Below are positions 8,924 through 17,063 of a stretch of DNA of 64,000 bases, piece by piece (position 1 is the first letter of the stretch; every line of letters starts with the position of its first letter). Origin of the DNA: an uncultured Candidatus Melainabacteria bacterium. GTDB lineage: Bacteria > Cyanobacteriota > Vampirovibrionia > Gastranaerophilales > Gastranaerophilaceae. Location: assembly GCA_934728585.1 (NCBI GenBank), contig CAKVDZ010000004.1, forward strand, positions 142,333 through 206,332, read 5' to 3'. Below the pieces are notes generated by a model. It searched no databases and had not been told where the DNA came from. It saw only the letters and a list, made by a program, of their open reading frames with translations. The position numbers were made by a program, and so were the translations under genes.

Positions 8924-9635
8924 CTGGCTTTAAAAGTTTTAAATCCAACAATATTTTTGATGTATCTTTGATTAAACCAATACTCCATTTCAAGATTAAA
9001 GCACCACCAACAAAGCCCATAATTGGATCCAAGAAAGTCCAGCCAATGTACTTGCCTGCAAATAGAGCTACAATTGCAAATACTGAAGTTAAAGCGTCGG
9101 TTAGAATGTGCAAATACGCTGCTTTAAAGTTGTAATCTTCGTCCTTGTGCTTGTTTCCATATTCCATAATAACAACACAAATTAAGTTAACGATTAATCC
9201 GATTACAGCAACTAAAATCGCTTCGTTGAATGATATTTTTAGCGGATTTAATAATCTTTCGCCAGCTTCTATGATAATCCAAATAGCTGTAACTAACAAG
9301 AATAAAGAACTTGTATAACCAGCAAAAGCTGAAATTTTACCAGAAACAAGTTCGCAATTTTCGCACTCTTGGATTTTGTTAATAAAAAAGTAAGCAAAAA
9401 ATGCAATACCTAAAGCAAACGCGTGTGTACCCATATGGCAACCGTCTGCAAGTAAAGCCATAGAATTACTTATGTAGCCAAAAAAGATTTCAGCAACCAT
9501 AGTAACAACTGTAAAAATAATTACAATCAACGTTTTGCGTTCATTTTCCGCATTAACATTTTCGTGGTGGTGGTGATGTTCGCTGTGATGTTCGTGTTCT
9601 TCACAATGACAATCGTGTTCGTGTTCTACTTCCAT
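8910..9635 (-). CDS. dmeF: CDF-family metal efflux transporter (DmeF-like)
   Basis: 241 residues: a His/Glu-rich N-terminal metal-binding segment (about 1-30), then six membrane helices. TM2 has ADGCHMGTHAFALGI with a His-x-x-x-His site, the form typical of the Co/Ni exporter DmeF, whereas Zn-type CDFs have His/Asp-x-x-x-Asp there. TM5 has HILTDALTSV (His-x-x-x-Asp). The usual C-terminal cytoplasmic domain is nearly absent. It exports divalent metal in exchange for protons. It lies 5 bp behind its CsoR/RcnR-type regulator, the dmeR-dmeF arrangement. Metal identity is inferred: Ni/Co favoured. Confidence 0.85.
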   Translation of the reverse strand: MEVEHEHDCHCEEHEHHSEHHHHHENVNAENERKTLIVIIFTVVTMVAEIFFGYISNSMALLADGCHMGTHAFALGIAFFAYFFINKIQECENCELVSGKISAFAGYTSSLFLLVTAIWIIIEAGERLLNPLKISFNEAILVAVIGLIVNLICVVIMEYGNKHKDEDYNFKAAYLHILTDALTSVFAIVALFAGKYIGWTFLDPIMGFVGGALILKWSIGLIKDTSKILLDLKLLKPVEKQ

Positions 9636-9640
9636 AATTA

Positions 9641-9913
9641 TTACCTCAACTGATGTAAATGACCAATGATATCTTCAATTGTTTCGTGACGTTCTTTTTC
9701 TGAAGCGTTATCCAAACAATGTTCAATATGTTTGGCAGCCATAATCTCCCAAACACCTTTTAAAGCTGAAGACACAGAACGTAGCTGATTCAAAATTTCC
9801 ATACATTCTCTATCTTCAACAATCATATTCTTAATACCTTTAACTTGACCCTCAATTCGGTTAAGTCTTTTTAACAATTTATCAGTTTCTTCTTTAGTTC
9901 TGCAATCTGCCAT
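9641..9913 (-). CDS. CsoR/RcnR-family metal-sensing repressor
   Basis: 90-residue all-helical repressor of the DUF156 family (RLNRIEGQVKGIKNMI, the family hallmark). The metal-ligand positions read Cys37, His62, Cys66, i.e. the C-H-C set found in copper sensors (CsoR) and in the cyanobacterial nickel sensor InrS. RcnR proper has His-Cys-His-His. It should hold its own promoter closed through the G-tract operator at 9931-9950 and release on metal binding, inducing itself and the adjacent CDF exporter. The exporter's TM2 motif argues for Ni/Co rather than Cu. Confidence 0.88.
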   Translation of the reverse strand: MADCRTKEETDKLLKRLNRIEGQVKGIKNMIVEDRECMEILNQLRSVSSALKGVWEIMAAKHIEHCLDNASEKERHETIEDIIGHLHQLR

Positions 9914-9930
9914 AAATTTCTCCTTGTGGA

Positions 9931-9977
9931 TATACCCCCCACCCCTATATTATTACTCTACTTTTTTATTTTGTCAA
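9931..9977 (-). promoter_or_regulatory. Metal-repressor promoter and G-tract operator
   Basis: On the minus strand TTGACA (9977-9972), 17-bp spacer, AATAAT (9954-9949). Immediately after it lies ATATAGGGGTGGGGGGTATA (9950-9931), an AT-flanked near-palindromic G-tract of the type bound by CsoR/RcnR/InrS proteins. The operator covers the transcription start, fitting simple repression. Confidence 0.8.
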
Positions 9978-9982
9978 GTCGT

Positions 9983-10024
9983 AAAAAATCGTGGTACTAC
10001 TAATTTCTAGCACCACGATTTTTT
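9983..10024 (-). terminator. Hairpin terminator after the prepilin remnant
   Basis: 13-bp arms (9983-9995 and 10012-10024) whose outer six pairs are A/T, giving a T-run on either strand. On the minus strand it follows the remnant's stop codon (10038) by 13 bases. Confidence 0.75.
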
Positions 10025-10037
10025 GTTGTAATTATTT

Positions 10038-10263
10038 TTAATTACAAGTTGTTTGATTCCAAGTAAGTTGTACAGCTGAATCTATACATACTCCCTCTCC
10101 ATCAGCTTTTAAATATTCCATATTACCTATATCTGTAATCCAACCTGCACATGTTTCTCCTATCAAAAAAACAACCAAGTATTAATTCACCGTCCTTATC
10201 TTTCGCATACATTGTTAACTTACTTCCCCATCCATAAATTCCATCAGTAGTCAATTCAAACAT
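10038..10263 (-). pseudogene. Frameshifted remnant of a type IV prepilin-like (pseudopilin) gene
   Basis: Read on the minus strand from an ATG at 10263, the frame gives MFELTTDGIYGWGSKLTMYA and DKDGELILGCFF. It then meets a run of seven T (plus-strand A-run 10165-10171), after which the meaningful frame shifts to IGETCAGWITDIGNMEYL, KADGEGVCIDSAVQLTWNQ and TTCN before the stop. Removing one T joins the parts. The C-terminal CAGWI...NMxYL...C pattern and final Cys-Asn resemble the ends of pilin-like proteins I recall from Gastranaerophilales. The N-terminal prepilin helix (FTLAEVLITLG type) is missing, so it is more than a single sequencing error. Confidence 0.55.
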
Positions 10264-10470
10264 AAAAAAATCTTTTTACTCGTTCGGCAAAAGTAGCTTT
10301 ACTACTAGGTTTTACCCCCACCCGAAACCTGAAACTCAATAACAATAAGCTTTTTCACATTCTCTCCTTTCGTTTTTTATTAATCTATCAAAATATCTAG
10401 TTTGTGTCAAGCAAAAGATTAATTTTTATAAAAAAACATTTACCCTATTCTATTACCATTAGTCAATGAT
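10264..10470. other. Non-coding or decayed stretch
   Basis: No intact frame. On the minus strand a ribosome-like site (AAAGGAGAG) and GTG codon near 10354 open a 17-codon frame that stops at once. This is probably the decayed 5' end of the prepilin-like remnant. I see no RNA gene here. Confidence 0.4.
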
Positions 10471-10494
10471 TATTGCCAAAAAGCAATAGATAAT
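10471..10494 (+). promoter_or_regulatory. Inverted repeat and -10 box at the XRE gene start
   Basis: TATTGC/GCAATA (10471-10476, 10483-10488) with a 6-nt centre abuts GATAAT (10489-10494), which lies exactly 6 nt before the ATG. The repeat is a plausible autoregulatory operator, and the spacing predicts a leaderless mRNA. Confidence 0.45.
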
Positions 10495-10500
10495 TCTTTT

Positions 10501-10734
10501 ATGGATTATATTGACGAATTGGCGAAATACACAAAGAAATGTAGAATTGAAGCAAATTACTCTTTAAATAAATTTTGTTTTGATGCTGAAATTGAACCAG
10601 CATCTCTTTCTCGATACGAAACAGGGCAAAGAAAAATTTCTTTTGAGGCACTTATTAAAATTGCCAAAGTTTATAATCAAACACCGTCTGAATTTTTAAA
10701 AGATTTTGAAGAATATGTTAAGGCAAATTCTTAA
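10501..10734 (+). CDS. Small XRE-family helix-turn-helix regulator
   Basis: 77 residues forming a single lambda-Cro/C1-type HTH: helices around CRIEANYSLNKFCFDAEI, the recognition segment EPASLSRYETGQRKISFE, then ALIKIAKVYNQTPSEFLK. No ligand domain is present. There is no ribosome site, but a -10 box stands 6 nt upstream, so translation may start on a leaderless mRNA. It overlaps the start of comEC by 20 bases, implying co-transcription. It may regulate its own operon through the inverted repeat just upstream. Targets are unknown. Confidence 0.8.
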   Translation: MDYIDELAKYTKKCRIEANYSLNKFCFDAEIEPASLSRYETGQRKISFEALIKIAKVYNQTPSEFLKDFEEYVKANS

Positions 10735-13057
10735 TTTTACCGTACAAAACAAAAATTTTTTAATGTTAATTACTGCGGTAATCTACATTTTAGGCGTGTT
10801 TGCATACTTTACCAATTTATCAATTTTATTTTGCAGTATTATTTCGATTTTAGGAATTATCGGAATTTGCAAGAATTTTATTTCTCCAAAACTTGTTTTA
10901 TTTTGGATTTTTGTATTTTATTTTGGATTCATAAATTGCACATTACAAATAAAAAACTCTGACCAATTATTTGAAAAAGCACCATACACAGGAGAAATTG
11001 AGGGACAAATCGTAAGCATTCCAAACAGTAGTTTTGCAGATAAGTCAAAATTCTTTTTTCAAACAAGCGAGGGCAAAACTCTCGTTACGGTTTCTTCAAA
11101 AACAGAGGATTTTTCTAACCTTAAAATAGGGAATTACTACAAAATTTCAGGAAAATTACGAACTCCATTTGAGGCTGTTAATCCATCTCAATTCGACTAC
11201 GGGAAATACCTAAGAAATTTCAACACATTTACAGTGTTTTACGCAGAAAACAGTGATGTTAAACTTTTGGATACGCCAAAGGCATTAAAATGGAGATTTT
11301 GGCAAAGCCTAAACGATACTCGTGATAGAATTTTAAACTCACATAAACAGTACCTAAAAAGTCCTAATTTAGAAATTTTAGGCGGAATTGTTTTTGGTGA
11401 TGACGCAGTTGCACCACCAGATTATGTAAAAACAGCTTTCATAAATTCTGGACTTTTGCATATTTTAGCTGCAAGCGGTATGAACGTTGCATTTATATAT
11501 GGATTTTGGTTTTTCTTTTTAACAAAACTTTTCAAGGTTCCGTTTAAAATCACAGTCGCAAGCGGAATGTTTGTCATCATTCTTTACGCGATGATGACTG
11601 GACTTGGCGCATCTGTAATTCGCGCAACAATAATGATTTTATTCATTTTAGCGGGAAAATTAATTGATAGAGATACTCACTCAATCGCCTTACTTTCACT
11701 AGTTGCGATGATTATGCTGATTTATAACCCTGCTTATATAAACGCTGTAGGATTCCAACTTTCGTTTTTAGTAACTTTTGGACTTTTAGTTTCATCAAGT
11801 CTTTTAACCCATACAGGAAACAAATTTGTAGGATTTGCCAAAGACACTGTGCTTGTTCCACTTATTGCTCAATTTTGGGTTGCACCGTTGCAAATGTTTT
11901 ACTTTAACACTTTCAGCCTATATTCATTATTCGCAAACATAGCAATCGTAGTATTTTTACCACTAATTTCTTTTGGCGGATTTATCAGTTCAATTTTATC
12001 AATTTGCCAACCGATTTCAAATATAACTTGCCACATTTTTGATTTTGTTTTGAATCCATTTTTAACAGGTTTAGTAAGCATTTCAAGTTATTTTGCGAAA
12101 CTTCCACATGCACTCATTACAACAACTCACCCGAGTGTTTTTCAAGTCGTTTTATACTACACAGTTCTATTACTAGTAACTTTGTTAATCAAAAACTTTT
12201 CAAAAAGGGCATTATATCTAACACTTAGCCTGTTAGCAATTTTAATAATTTCAACAATTCCAATAAAAAACCACAACTTAGAAATTACTGCATTTGCAGT
12301 TCAAAACGCTGATGCATTCTTGATAAAAACTCCACAAAATAAATATTTCATAATTGACACTGCAAAATCTGGCTACAATGGAGGGAAGTCACAGGCTGAA
12401 ATTATTATCCTAAAATATTTAAAAGATAGAGGAATAAAAAACCTTGACGGAATGATTATAACTCACTTTGACAACGACCACTCTGGTGGCGCTGTTGATT
12501 TATATAAAAATTTAAAAATTAAAAACACTTATGTAAATTCCTTAAAAGACACTTCATACACGTCACAAAACATTTACAAAACCATAAAACCTTTAACTTT
12601 GGCTAAAAACAACGATATTATTTACACAGAACCAAATTTTGAGATAAAAACATATTGTGCAAATATTCCAAACAACGACAACGAGAGTTCAATTATAACA
12701 AGCATAAAATATAACCATTTTGTCATGTTATTTATGGGTGATGGAGGATTAACCGCATATAATACACTTAAAAATCAACTTCCAAAGAACTTATCAATAC
12801 TGAAGCTTGGACATCACGGAGCAAAAAATACAATCGATAAAAATATGCTTGAAGAACTAAATCCGCAATATATATTGATTTCAAATGCTTCTGACGATTA
12901 TAAACACCCACACCCATTAACATCAAACGTTCTTAGGAATACAAGAACGCTAAAAACAGGATTACACAATTCTATCCGCGTCAAAGTTAGTCAAAAAGGC
13001 TTTAAAATATTTTATTTTGACAAGGATTTAAGAGTTTATATAAAATTGTACAATTAA
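10715..13057 (+). CDS. comEC: ComEC/Rec2-family DNA uptake channel
   Basis: About 780 residues, the usual length. N-terminal helices and an OB-like periplasmic domain (about 20-200), the membrane Competence domain (LAASGMNVAFIYGFWFFF, then many helices to about 520), and a C-terminal metallo-beta-lactamase domain with THFDNDHSGGA (the HxxxDH metal motif) and LKLGHHGAKN. ComEC carries one DNA strand across the inner membrane during transformation. The ATG at 10715 overlaps the XRE gene; a TTG at 10706 is an alternative start. No other com gene is in the window, though pilin-like remnants lie just upstream. Confidence 0.9.
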   Translation: MLRQILNFTVQNKNFLMLITAVIYILGVFAYFTNLSILFCSIISILGIIGICKNFISPKLVLFWIFVFYFGFINCTLQIKNSDQLFEKAPYTGEIEGQIVSIPNSSFADKSKFFFQTSEGKTLVTVSSKTEDFSNLKIGNYYKISGKLRTPFEAVNPSQFDYGKYLRNFNTFTVFYAENSDVKLLDTPKALKWRFWQSLNDTRDRILNSHKQYLKSPNLEILGGIVFGDDAVAPPDYVKTAFINSGLLHILAASGMNVAFIYGFWFFFLTKLFKVPFKITVASGMFVIILYAMMTGLGASVIRATIMILFILAGKLIDRDTHSIALLSLVAMIMLIYNPAYINAVGFQLSFLVTFGLLVSSSLLTHTGNKFVGFAKDTVLVPLIAQFWVAPLQMFYFNTFSLYSLFANIAIVVFLPLISFGGFISSILSICQPISNITCHIFDFVLNPFLTGLVSISSYFAKLPHALITTTHPSVFQVVLYYTVLLLVTLLIKNFSKRALYLTLSLLAILIISTIPIKNHNLEITAFAVQNADAFLIKTPQNKYFIIDTAKSGYNGGKSQAEIIILKYLKDRGIKNLDGMIITHFDNDHSGGAVDLYKNLKIKNTYVNSLKDTSYTSQNIYKTIKPLTLAKNNDIIYTEPNFEIKTYCANIPNNDNESSIITSIKYNHFVMLFMGDGGLTAYNTLKNQLPKNLSILKLGHHGAKNTIDKNMLEELNPQYILISNASDDYKHPHPLTSNVLRNTRTLKTGLHNSIRVKVSQKGFKIFYFDKDLRVYIKLYN

Positions 13058-13133
13058 CACTAAACCCTTATAAATAGTGCATTTTACACCATTAAGTTTT
13101 GTAAAGTTATTGTTATTAAAGGCTTTCATGCAC

Positions 13134-13162
13134 TTGAGAGAATGTTAAAAATATGTTACAAT
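13134..13162 (+). promoter_or_regulatory. Sigma-70-type promoter of the phosphodiester glycosidase gene
   Basis: TTGAGA (13134-13139), 17-bp spacer, TACAAT (13157-13162). The predicted start near 13169 leaves a leader of about 180 nt. Confidence 0.7.
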
Positions 13163-13168
13163 ATTAGT

Positions 13169-13263
13169 AGAGCGATAAAGAAAAGAAAAAGATTTACATT
13201 TACCCCAAATATGAAACGCTCTAGAGTGTTATTCCCCATGCATTTAGAAAATTGCACCACTCT
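13169..13263 (+). other. Structured 5' leader with two stacked hairpins
   Basis: AGAGCG (13169-13174) pairs with CGCTCT (13217-13222). Directly after it AGAGTG (13223-13228) pairs with CACTCT (13258-13263). The two closing stems are nearly the same sequence. No known riboswitch motif was recognised. The following bases to 13350 are A-rich and end at a GGTG ribosome site. Confidence 0.4.
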
Positions 13264-13350
13264 CCAAAAAAAAGGTATTCAGGTTCTAATAACAAGGCAG
13301 ACAAAGAGTTTTTAAAAACCCTTTAAAAACCGTGTCTTTATGGTGAAATT

Positions 13351-14604
13351 ATGAATACCCAAACCTTAAATTTAAACCCTCCGAAATTGATTGCAGCGAC
13401 AATCAATTTAACGATAGTCGCGGCGCTTATTGTTGTGGCAAGTAGCCTGATAAAGAGCCCTCCAATTATCGCAAAAGAGATTAGGATAGCACAAGGAAGT
13501 ATTGTATCACCGCTTTTGGAAGACAGAAAGACTAAAGAAAATATTATTCCGATAGAGGAACAACAAGCAAACTTTAACAAGAGTGTAAGGAATAGGTATA
13601 AGAATAGTTTAATATACGATGTAGCACCTGGAATTAAGCATATAAAACTTACAAGAGTTTACCAAGGCCGACCTGTAAGAATAAACGTTGTAGAAGTAAA
13701 TAAAAATCTAAATTCAAATATTGAAATTACCCCTCAATTATCATCTTCCCACTTATCGTCAAAATCAACAATTACAAGTATTGCAAAGAAAAGAAATTCT
13801 ATTGTTGCAATAAATGGTACATATTTCAAACCTCAAACTGGTGTTCCTTTAGGAACATTAATGATTAACAAAAAAATGTACACAGGACCTATCTACAATC
13901 GTGTAGCTATTGGTATTTTTGATGACGGTTTTGATATGGCAAGAATAGAGCTTAACGCCAATTTAAAGACTTCAAAAGGTGAAGTAAAAATTGATAATAT
14001 AAACCAACCAAGAATGTTATCAACATACGTTCTGGCATACACACCAGAATGGGGCGCATTTGCACCACCTAGCCCTAAGTATGGTATTCAAATGGCTATT
14101 GAGGACAACAAAATCACTTCTATTTCAACGCAAGCCTTACCAATTCCACAAAACGGCTATGTAATTGTTGGTCCAAAAGAAAAGTTGGAAAAAGTATTTA
14201 AAGCAAGAAGTGCAAAAGTAGACATAAAAACAGTTCCAGATTGGGACAATGTTAACCACATAATTAGCGGTGGACCATACTTGGTTAAAAACGGCAACGT
14301 TTTCATTGATATGACAGAACAAAAACTTGGCGCAATTGGCGGTAAAAATCCAAGAACAGCCATTGGTTACACTCAAGACGGAAACTTGATAATGGTTGCG
14401 GTTGACGGCAGAGAGGGCGCTTCTGTCGGAATGACACTTCGCGAGCTTGCAGGATTTATGCAATCAATCGGTTGCATTAACGCTATGAACCTTGACGGAG
14501 GCGGTTCAACAGTAATGTACGTTAATGGTCGAGTTGTAAATATGCCAAAAGTTAAAGGCGGTATTGCTCTTTCAAACGCTTTAACAATAGATTTAAAATC
14601 ATAA
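13351..14604 (+). CDS. Phosphodiester glycosidase (NAGPA-domain) family protein
   Basis: 417 residues with one N-terminal membrane helix (LTIVAALIVVASSLI) that anchors it outside the cytoplasmic membrane. The NAGPA domain (about 150-415) shows AINGTYF, GGPYLV, NPRTAIGYTQDGNLIMVAVD and the catalytic-type NLDGGGSTVMY near the end. This family cleaves GlcNAc-phosphodiester bonds; bacterial members act on cell-wall or surface polymers. The substrate here is unknown. It is a single-gene unit between its own promoter at 13134 and a terminator at 14638. Confidence 0.88.
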   Translation: MNTQTLNLNPPKLIAATINLTIVAALIVVASSLIKSPPIIAKEIRIAQGSIVSPLLEDRKTKENIIPIEEQQANFNKSVRNRYKNSLIYDVAPGIKHIKLTRVYQGRPVRINVVEVNKNLNSNIEITPQLSSSHLSSKSTITSIAKKRNSIVAINGTYFKPQTGVPLGTLMINKKMYTGPIYNRVAIGIFDDGFDMARIELNANLKTSKGEVKIDNINQPRMLSTYVLAYTPEWGAFAPPSPKYGIQMAIEDNKITSISTQALPIPQNGYVIVGPKEKLEKVFKARSAKVDIKTVPDWDNVNHIISGGPYLVKNGNVFIDMTEQKLGAIGGKNPRTAIGYTQDGNLIMVAVDGREGASVGMTLRELAGFMQSIGCINAMNLDGGGSTVMYVNGRVVNMPKVKGGIALSNALTIDLKS

Positions 14605-14637
14605 TTAATCAGATAACATATCTTCTTTATTTGCGGT

Positions 14638-14660
14638 GGGCGAAGCAATTCGCCCTTTTT
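14638..14660 (+). terminator. Intrinsic terminator
   Basis: GGGCGAA / TTCGCCC with GCAA loop (14638-14655) followed by TTTTT. Confidence 0.9.
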
Positions 14661-14865
14661 CTTTTTTTACTATAAGACATTAAGGTTTTAATTTCATTTA
14701 TGTTCAATTGACGTTTGAATTATAAATCAACTCACTTCTTTCTATTCACTGTTCACATCTCACTACCTACTACTTTCCGCTAATATTTTATCAAAATCAT
14801 TACCGCCACGCGAGTAATAGAAAAAGCCAGTTTGCGCATTTAACATAATTTAGGGACGGAGAATT

Positions 14866-15864
14866 ATGCGTAAATTATTTTTAACTTTTATTATCTTTAT
14901 GACTTTTTCAGCAAATTCAACCTTTGCTCAAAGTAGTATTACAAAGACTCTTGATAGAATTGAAAATTCACTTTTTGGTATTGAATATACAAAACAATCG
15001 GACAATCAAAGGTTAGAGAGAATTGAAGAAAGTATTTATGGTGAAAAAAAATCTGGCAACATAAAAACAAGATTAGAAAATCTGTCAAAAGATGTTGCAA
15101 CAAACCAAATGGGGCAAGAAATAAAGCCTAAACGTGATACTTTTGAGGAGGAACCCGAAGTTTATACAGAAGAACACCGTTTAGCTCAATCAGAACCACA
15201 AAACTACTATGCACCAGAAGAAAAAGCAGAACCAAATATAGATTATCCAATTATCAACGAATTGGAAGAACAAACTTTTGGCAAAAGCTACAAGGATTTA
15301 GACCTAAACTCAAGACTTGAAAAACTTGAAAAACACGCGCTTAGAAAAACCTACAACGACGCTCTTTCTGATAGGGTGGAAAGACTTAAAAACAAACTTG
15401 CATACACACCATCTAAACAGTCACAATATGATTATGACGATGGAAATTATTATACACCACAAAGCGATAATTATTATGACTACAATGACAACTATTTTTC
15501 GCCACAATCAGTTGCGCAAGCTGACCAAAATTTTTATCACAGACAACAAAATGATAATCAATACATAGAAAAAGAACTTTCTGACAGAGATTTTCGTTCA
15601 AAACTAAACAAAATGGAAAAAAATGTATTCAAGCAAAGTTTTTCAAACGATAATGTTGAAAATCGTCTAAGCAGACTTGAAAGTACAATGTTCAACACAA
15701 ACTTTTCGAATGACAAGAATTCAACTCGTCTAAACCGTATATCTAGTGCAGTTCAAGCACAAAAAAGTGCTAAAAAATATGATTCAAATAGTTTTCAACA
15801 AAAAATGGGAACAGCGCTTCAAATCGGAATGTTCGTGCTTATGGTAGTCGCTATGATACTTTAA
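14866..15864 (+). CDS. Exported protein with degenerate LEK/FG repeats and C-terminal membrane helix
   Basis: 332 residues. The signal peptide ends near residue 21 (SANSTFAQ). The body holds several copies of an about 45-residue repeat of the form RLExLExxxFGxxY: LDRIENSLFGIEYTKQ, INELEEQTFGKSYKDL, LNKMEKNVFKQSFSND and RLSRLESTMFNTNFSND. They are split by a Tyr/Asn/Asp-rich linker (about 185-225). The last 20 residues are a membrane helix (LQIGMFVLMVVAMIL). Similar LExxxFGxxY repeats occur in cyanobacterial-lineage envelope proteins from memory; function unknown. GGGACGGAG ribosome site. It is 141 bp ahead of the next exported protein. Confidence 0.6.
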   Translation: MRKLFLTFIIFMTFSANSTFAQSSITKTLDRIENSLFGIEYTKQSDNQRLERIEESIYGEKKSGNIKTRLENLSKDVATNQMGQEIKPKRDTFEEEPEVYTEEHRLAQSEPQNYYAPEEKAEPNIDYPIINELEEQTFGKSYKDLDLNSRLEKLEKHALRKTYNDALSDRVERLKNKLAYTPSKQSQYDYDDGNYYTPQSDNYYDYNDNYFSPQSVAQADQNFYHRQQNDNQYIEKELSDRDFRSKLNKMEKNVFKQSFSNDNVENRLSRLESTMFNTNFSNDKNSTRLNRISSAVQAQKSAKKYDSNSFQQKMGTALQIGMFVLMVVAMIL

Positions 15865-16005
15865 TACAGGTTTAATATTATAATTTTCTCCTAGATTTGA
15901 ATAAAATCAACTGTTTAAAGCATAATCTTGCTCTAAAAACGTTATATAATGTAACAAAGTTGATTTTCATAATAAAATCATTAAAATTGTATGTGGGAGA
16001 ATATT

Positions 16006-17055
16006 ATGGCAAAAAAACTTGTATTAACAATACTATTTATAATGTTAGCAATACCGACAGCTATATCTGCGCAAGGCTACACTCAAAGGATTACACCTGA
16101 AATTTCAGCTGCAATTAAGTCTTACAAAGCTGGAAACTACACTCAATGTATACAATATATTAAACTGTTTTACACAAAAAATCCAAAAGAGAAGAACCAA
16201 TTGGCGTCTTACTATTTAGCGATGGCTTTAACACAAGCGGGTGATAAAACAAATGCTTTAATTATGTACAACGATGTAAAAAAAATGAATCCAAATAACA
16301 CACTTGGACAATATGCTCAAAAGGGTATTGTTTGTATTCAAACACCAGATCAATGTTATACAAAAATCAAGACTAAAACAACAGCAACAAGCCAAGAAAC
16401 AGAACTTGATAGATTTATCAATGCACCTTACGGTAACGGTTTATCATCAAATTTGAACAAAGAAATTGAACGTAAAAAACTTGAAAAATTAAGAAAAGAA
16501 ATGAATTCAGATGAAGAATTAAACAAATACGAATTCAAAGATTTCAAAGAATATTCTATTAAAAAAGGGCAAATTGAAAACACAATTGAGGGCATAAAAC
16601 TTGCAAGCGCAAAACCTACAGATGCAGAAGTTTTAAACGCAATCAGAGTGTTAAACGACGCAGGTTTGGGCAATATTGCACAATATGCTCAAAAACAACA
16701 AGATGCGCAAACACAAACAACTCCTGAAGTTGCTCAACCAGTAAAAAAAGAGGTTACCAGCGCATACAAACCTGATGTAACAAGAGAAGAATACCAACAA
16801 CAAATTCAACGTGAAATGATGCAAGCGCAAATGGCTGCTATGTCACAACCAAATATTGGTGCACTTTTTGGAGAAAAAAATTCTAACCAAAACAATATGA
16901 TGAACAATAACATGATGAATATGCTTCCGTTTATGATGGCTCAACAAGCTCAAAACGGTCAACAACCAGCTATTTCTCCAGATATAATGCAAGCTATGAT
17001 GTTTAATCAAATGATGCCAAATTTGGATTTTAGTTCAGGAAACAACGATAGATAA
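16006..17055 (+). CDS. Exported TPR-like protein with Met/Gln/Asn-rich tail
   Basis: About 349 residues from ATG 16006, chosen because GGGAG stands 6 bases upstream and a clean signal peptide follows (LTILFIMLAIPTAISAQG). An earlier in-frame ATG at 15991 has no ribosome site. The mature N-terminal part contains TPR-like helices (AAIKSYKAGNYTQCIQYI, YYLAMALTQAGDKTNALIMY). The C-terminal 90 residues are low-complexity, rich in Gln, Asn and Met. It lies 8 bp ahead of fliW, so it may belong with flagellar functions, perhaps as a periplasmic factor. The role is unproven. Confidence 0.6.
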   Translation: MAKKLVLTILFIMLAIPTAISAQGYTQRITPEISAAIKSYKAGNYTQCIQYIKLFYTKNPKEKNQLASYYLAMALTQAGDKTNALIMYNDVKKMNPNNTLGQYAQKGIVCIQTPDQCYTKIKTKTTATSQETELDRFINAPYGNGLSSNLNKEIERKKLEKLRKEMNSDEELNKYEFKDFKEYSIKKGQIENTIEGIKLASAKPTDAEVLNAIRVLNDAGLGNIAQYAQKQQDAQTQTTPEVAQPVKKEVTSAYKPDVTREEYQQQIQREMMQAQMAAMSQPNIGALFGEKNSNQNNMMNNNMMNMLPFMMAQQAQNGQQPAISPDIMQAMMFNQMMPNLDFSSGNNDR

Positions 17056-17063
17056 GGAAAAAT

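Noticed and set aside
13118..13138. Shared TTCATGC-x-x-TTGAG segment with the sigma-28-type promoter at 63910
   Set aside because: The similarity covers the promoter spacer only and the 13 kb site lacks GCCGATAT; probably chance.
14137..14463. Long antisense reading frames opposite genes (also at 6749-7168, 26817-27386, 61059-61490)
   Set aside because: They mirror codon bias of strongly supported genes on the other strand and have no ribosome sites or recognisable domains.
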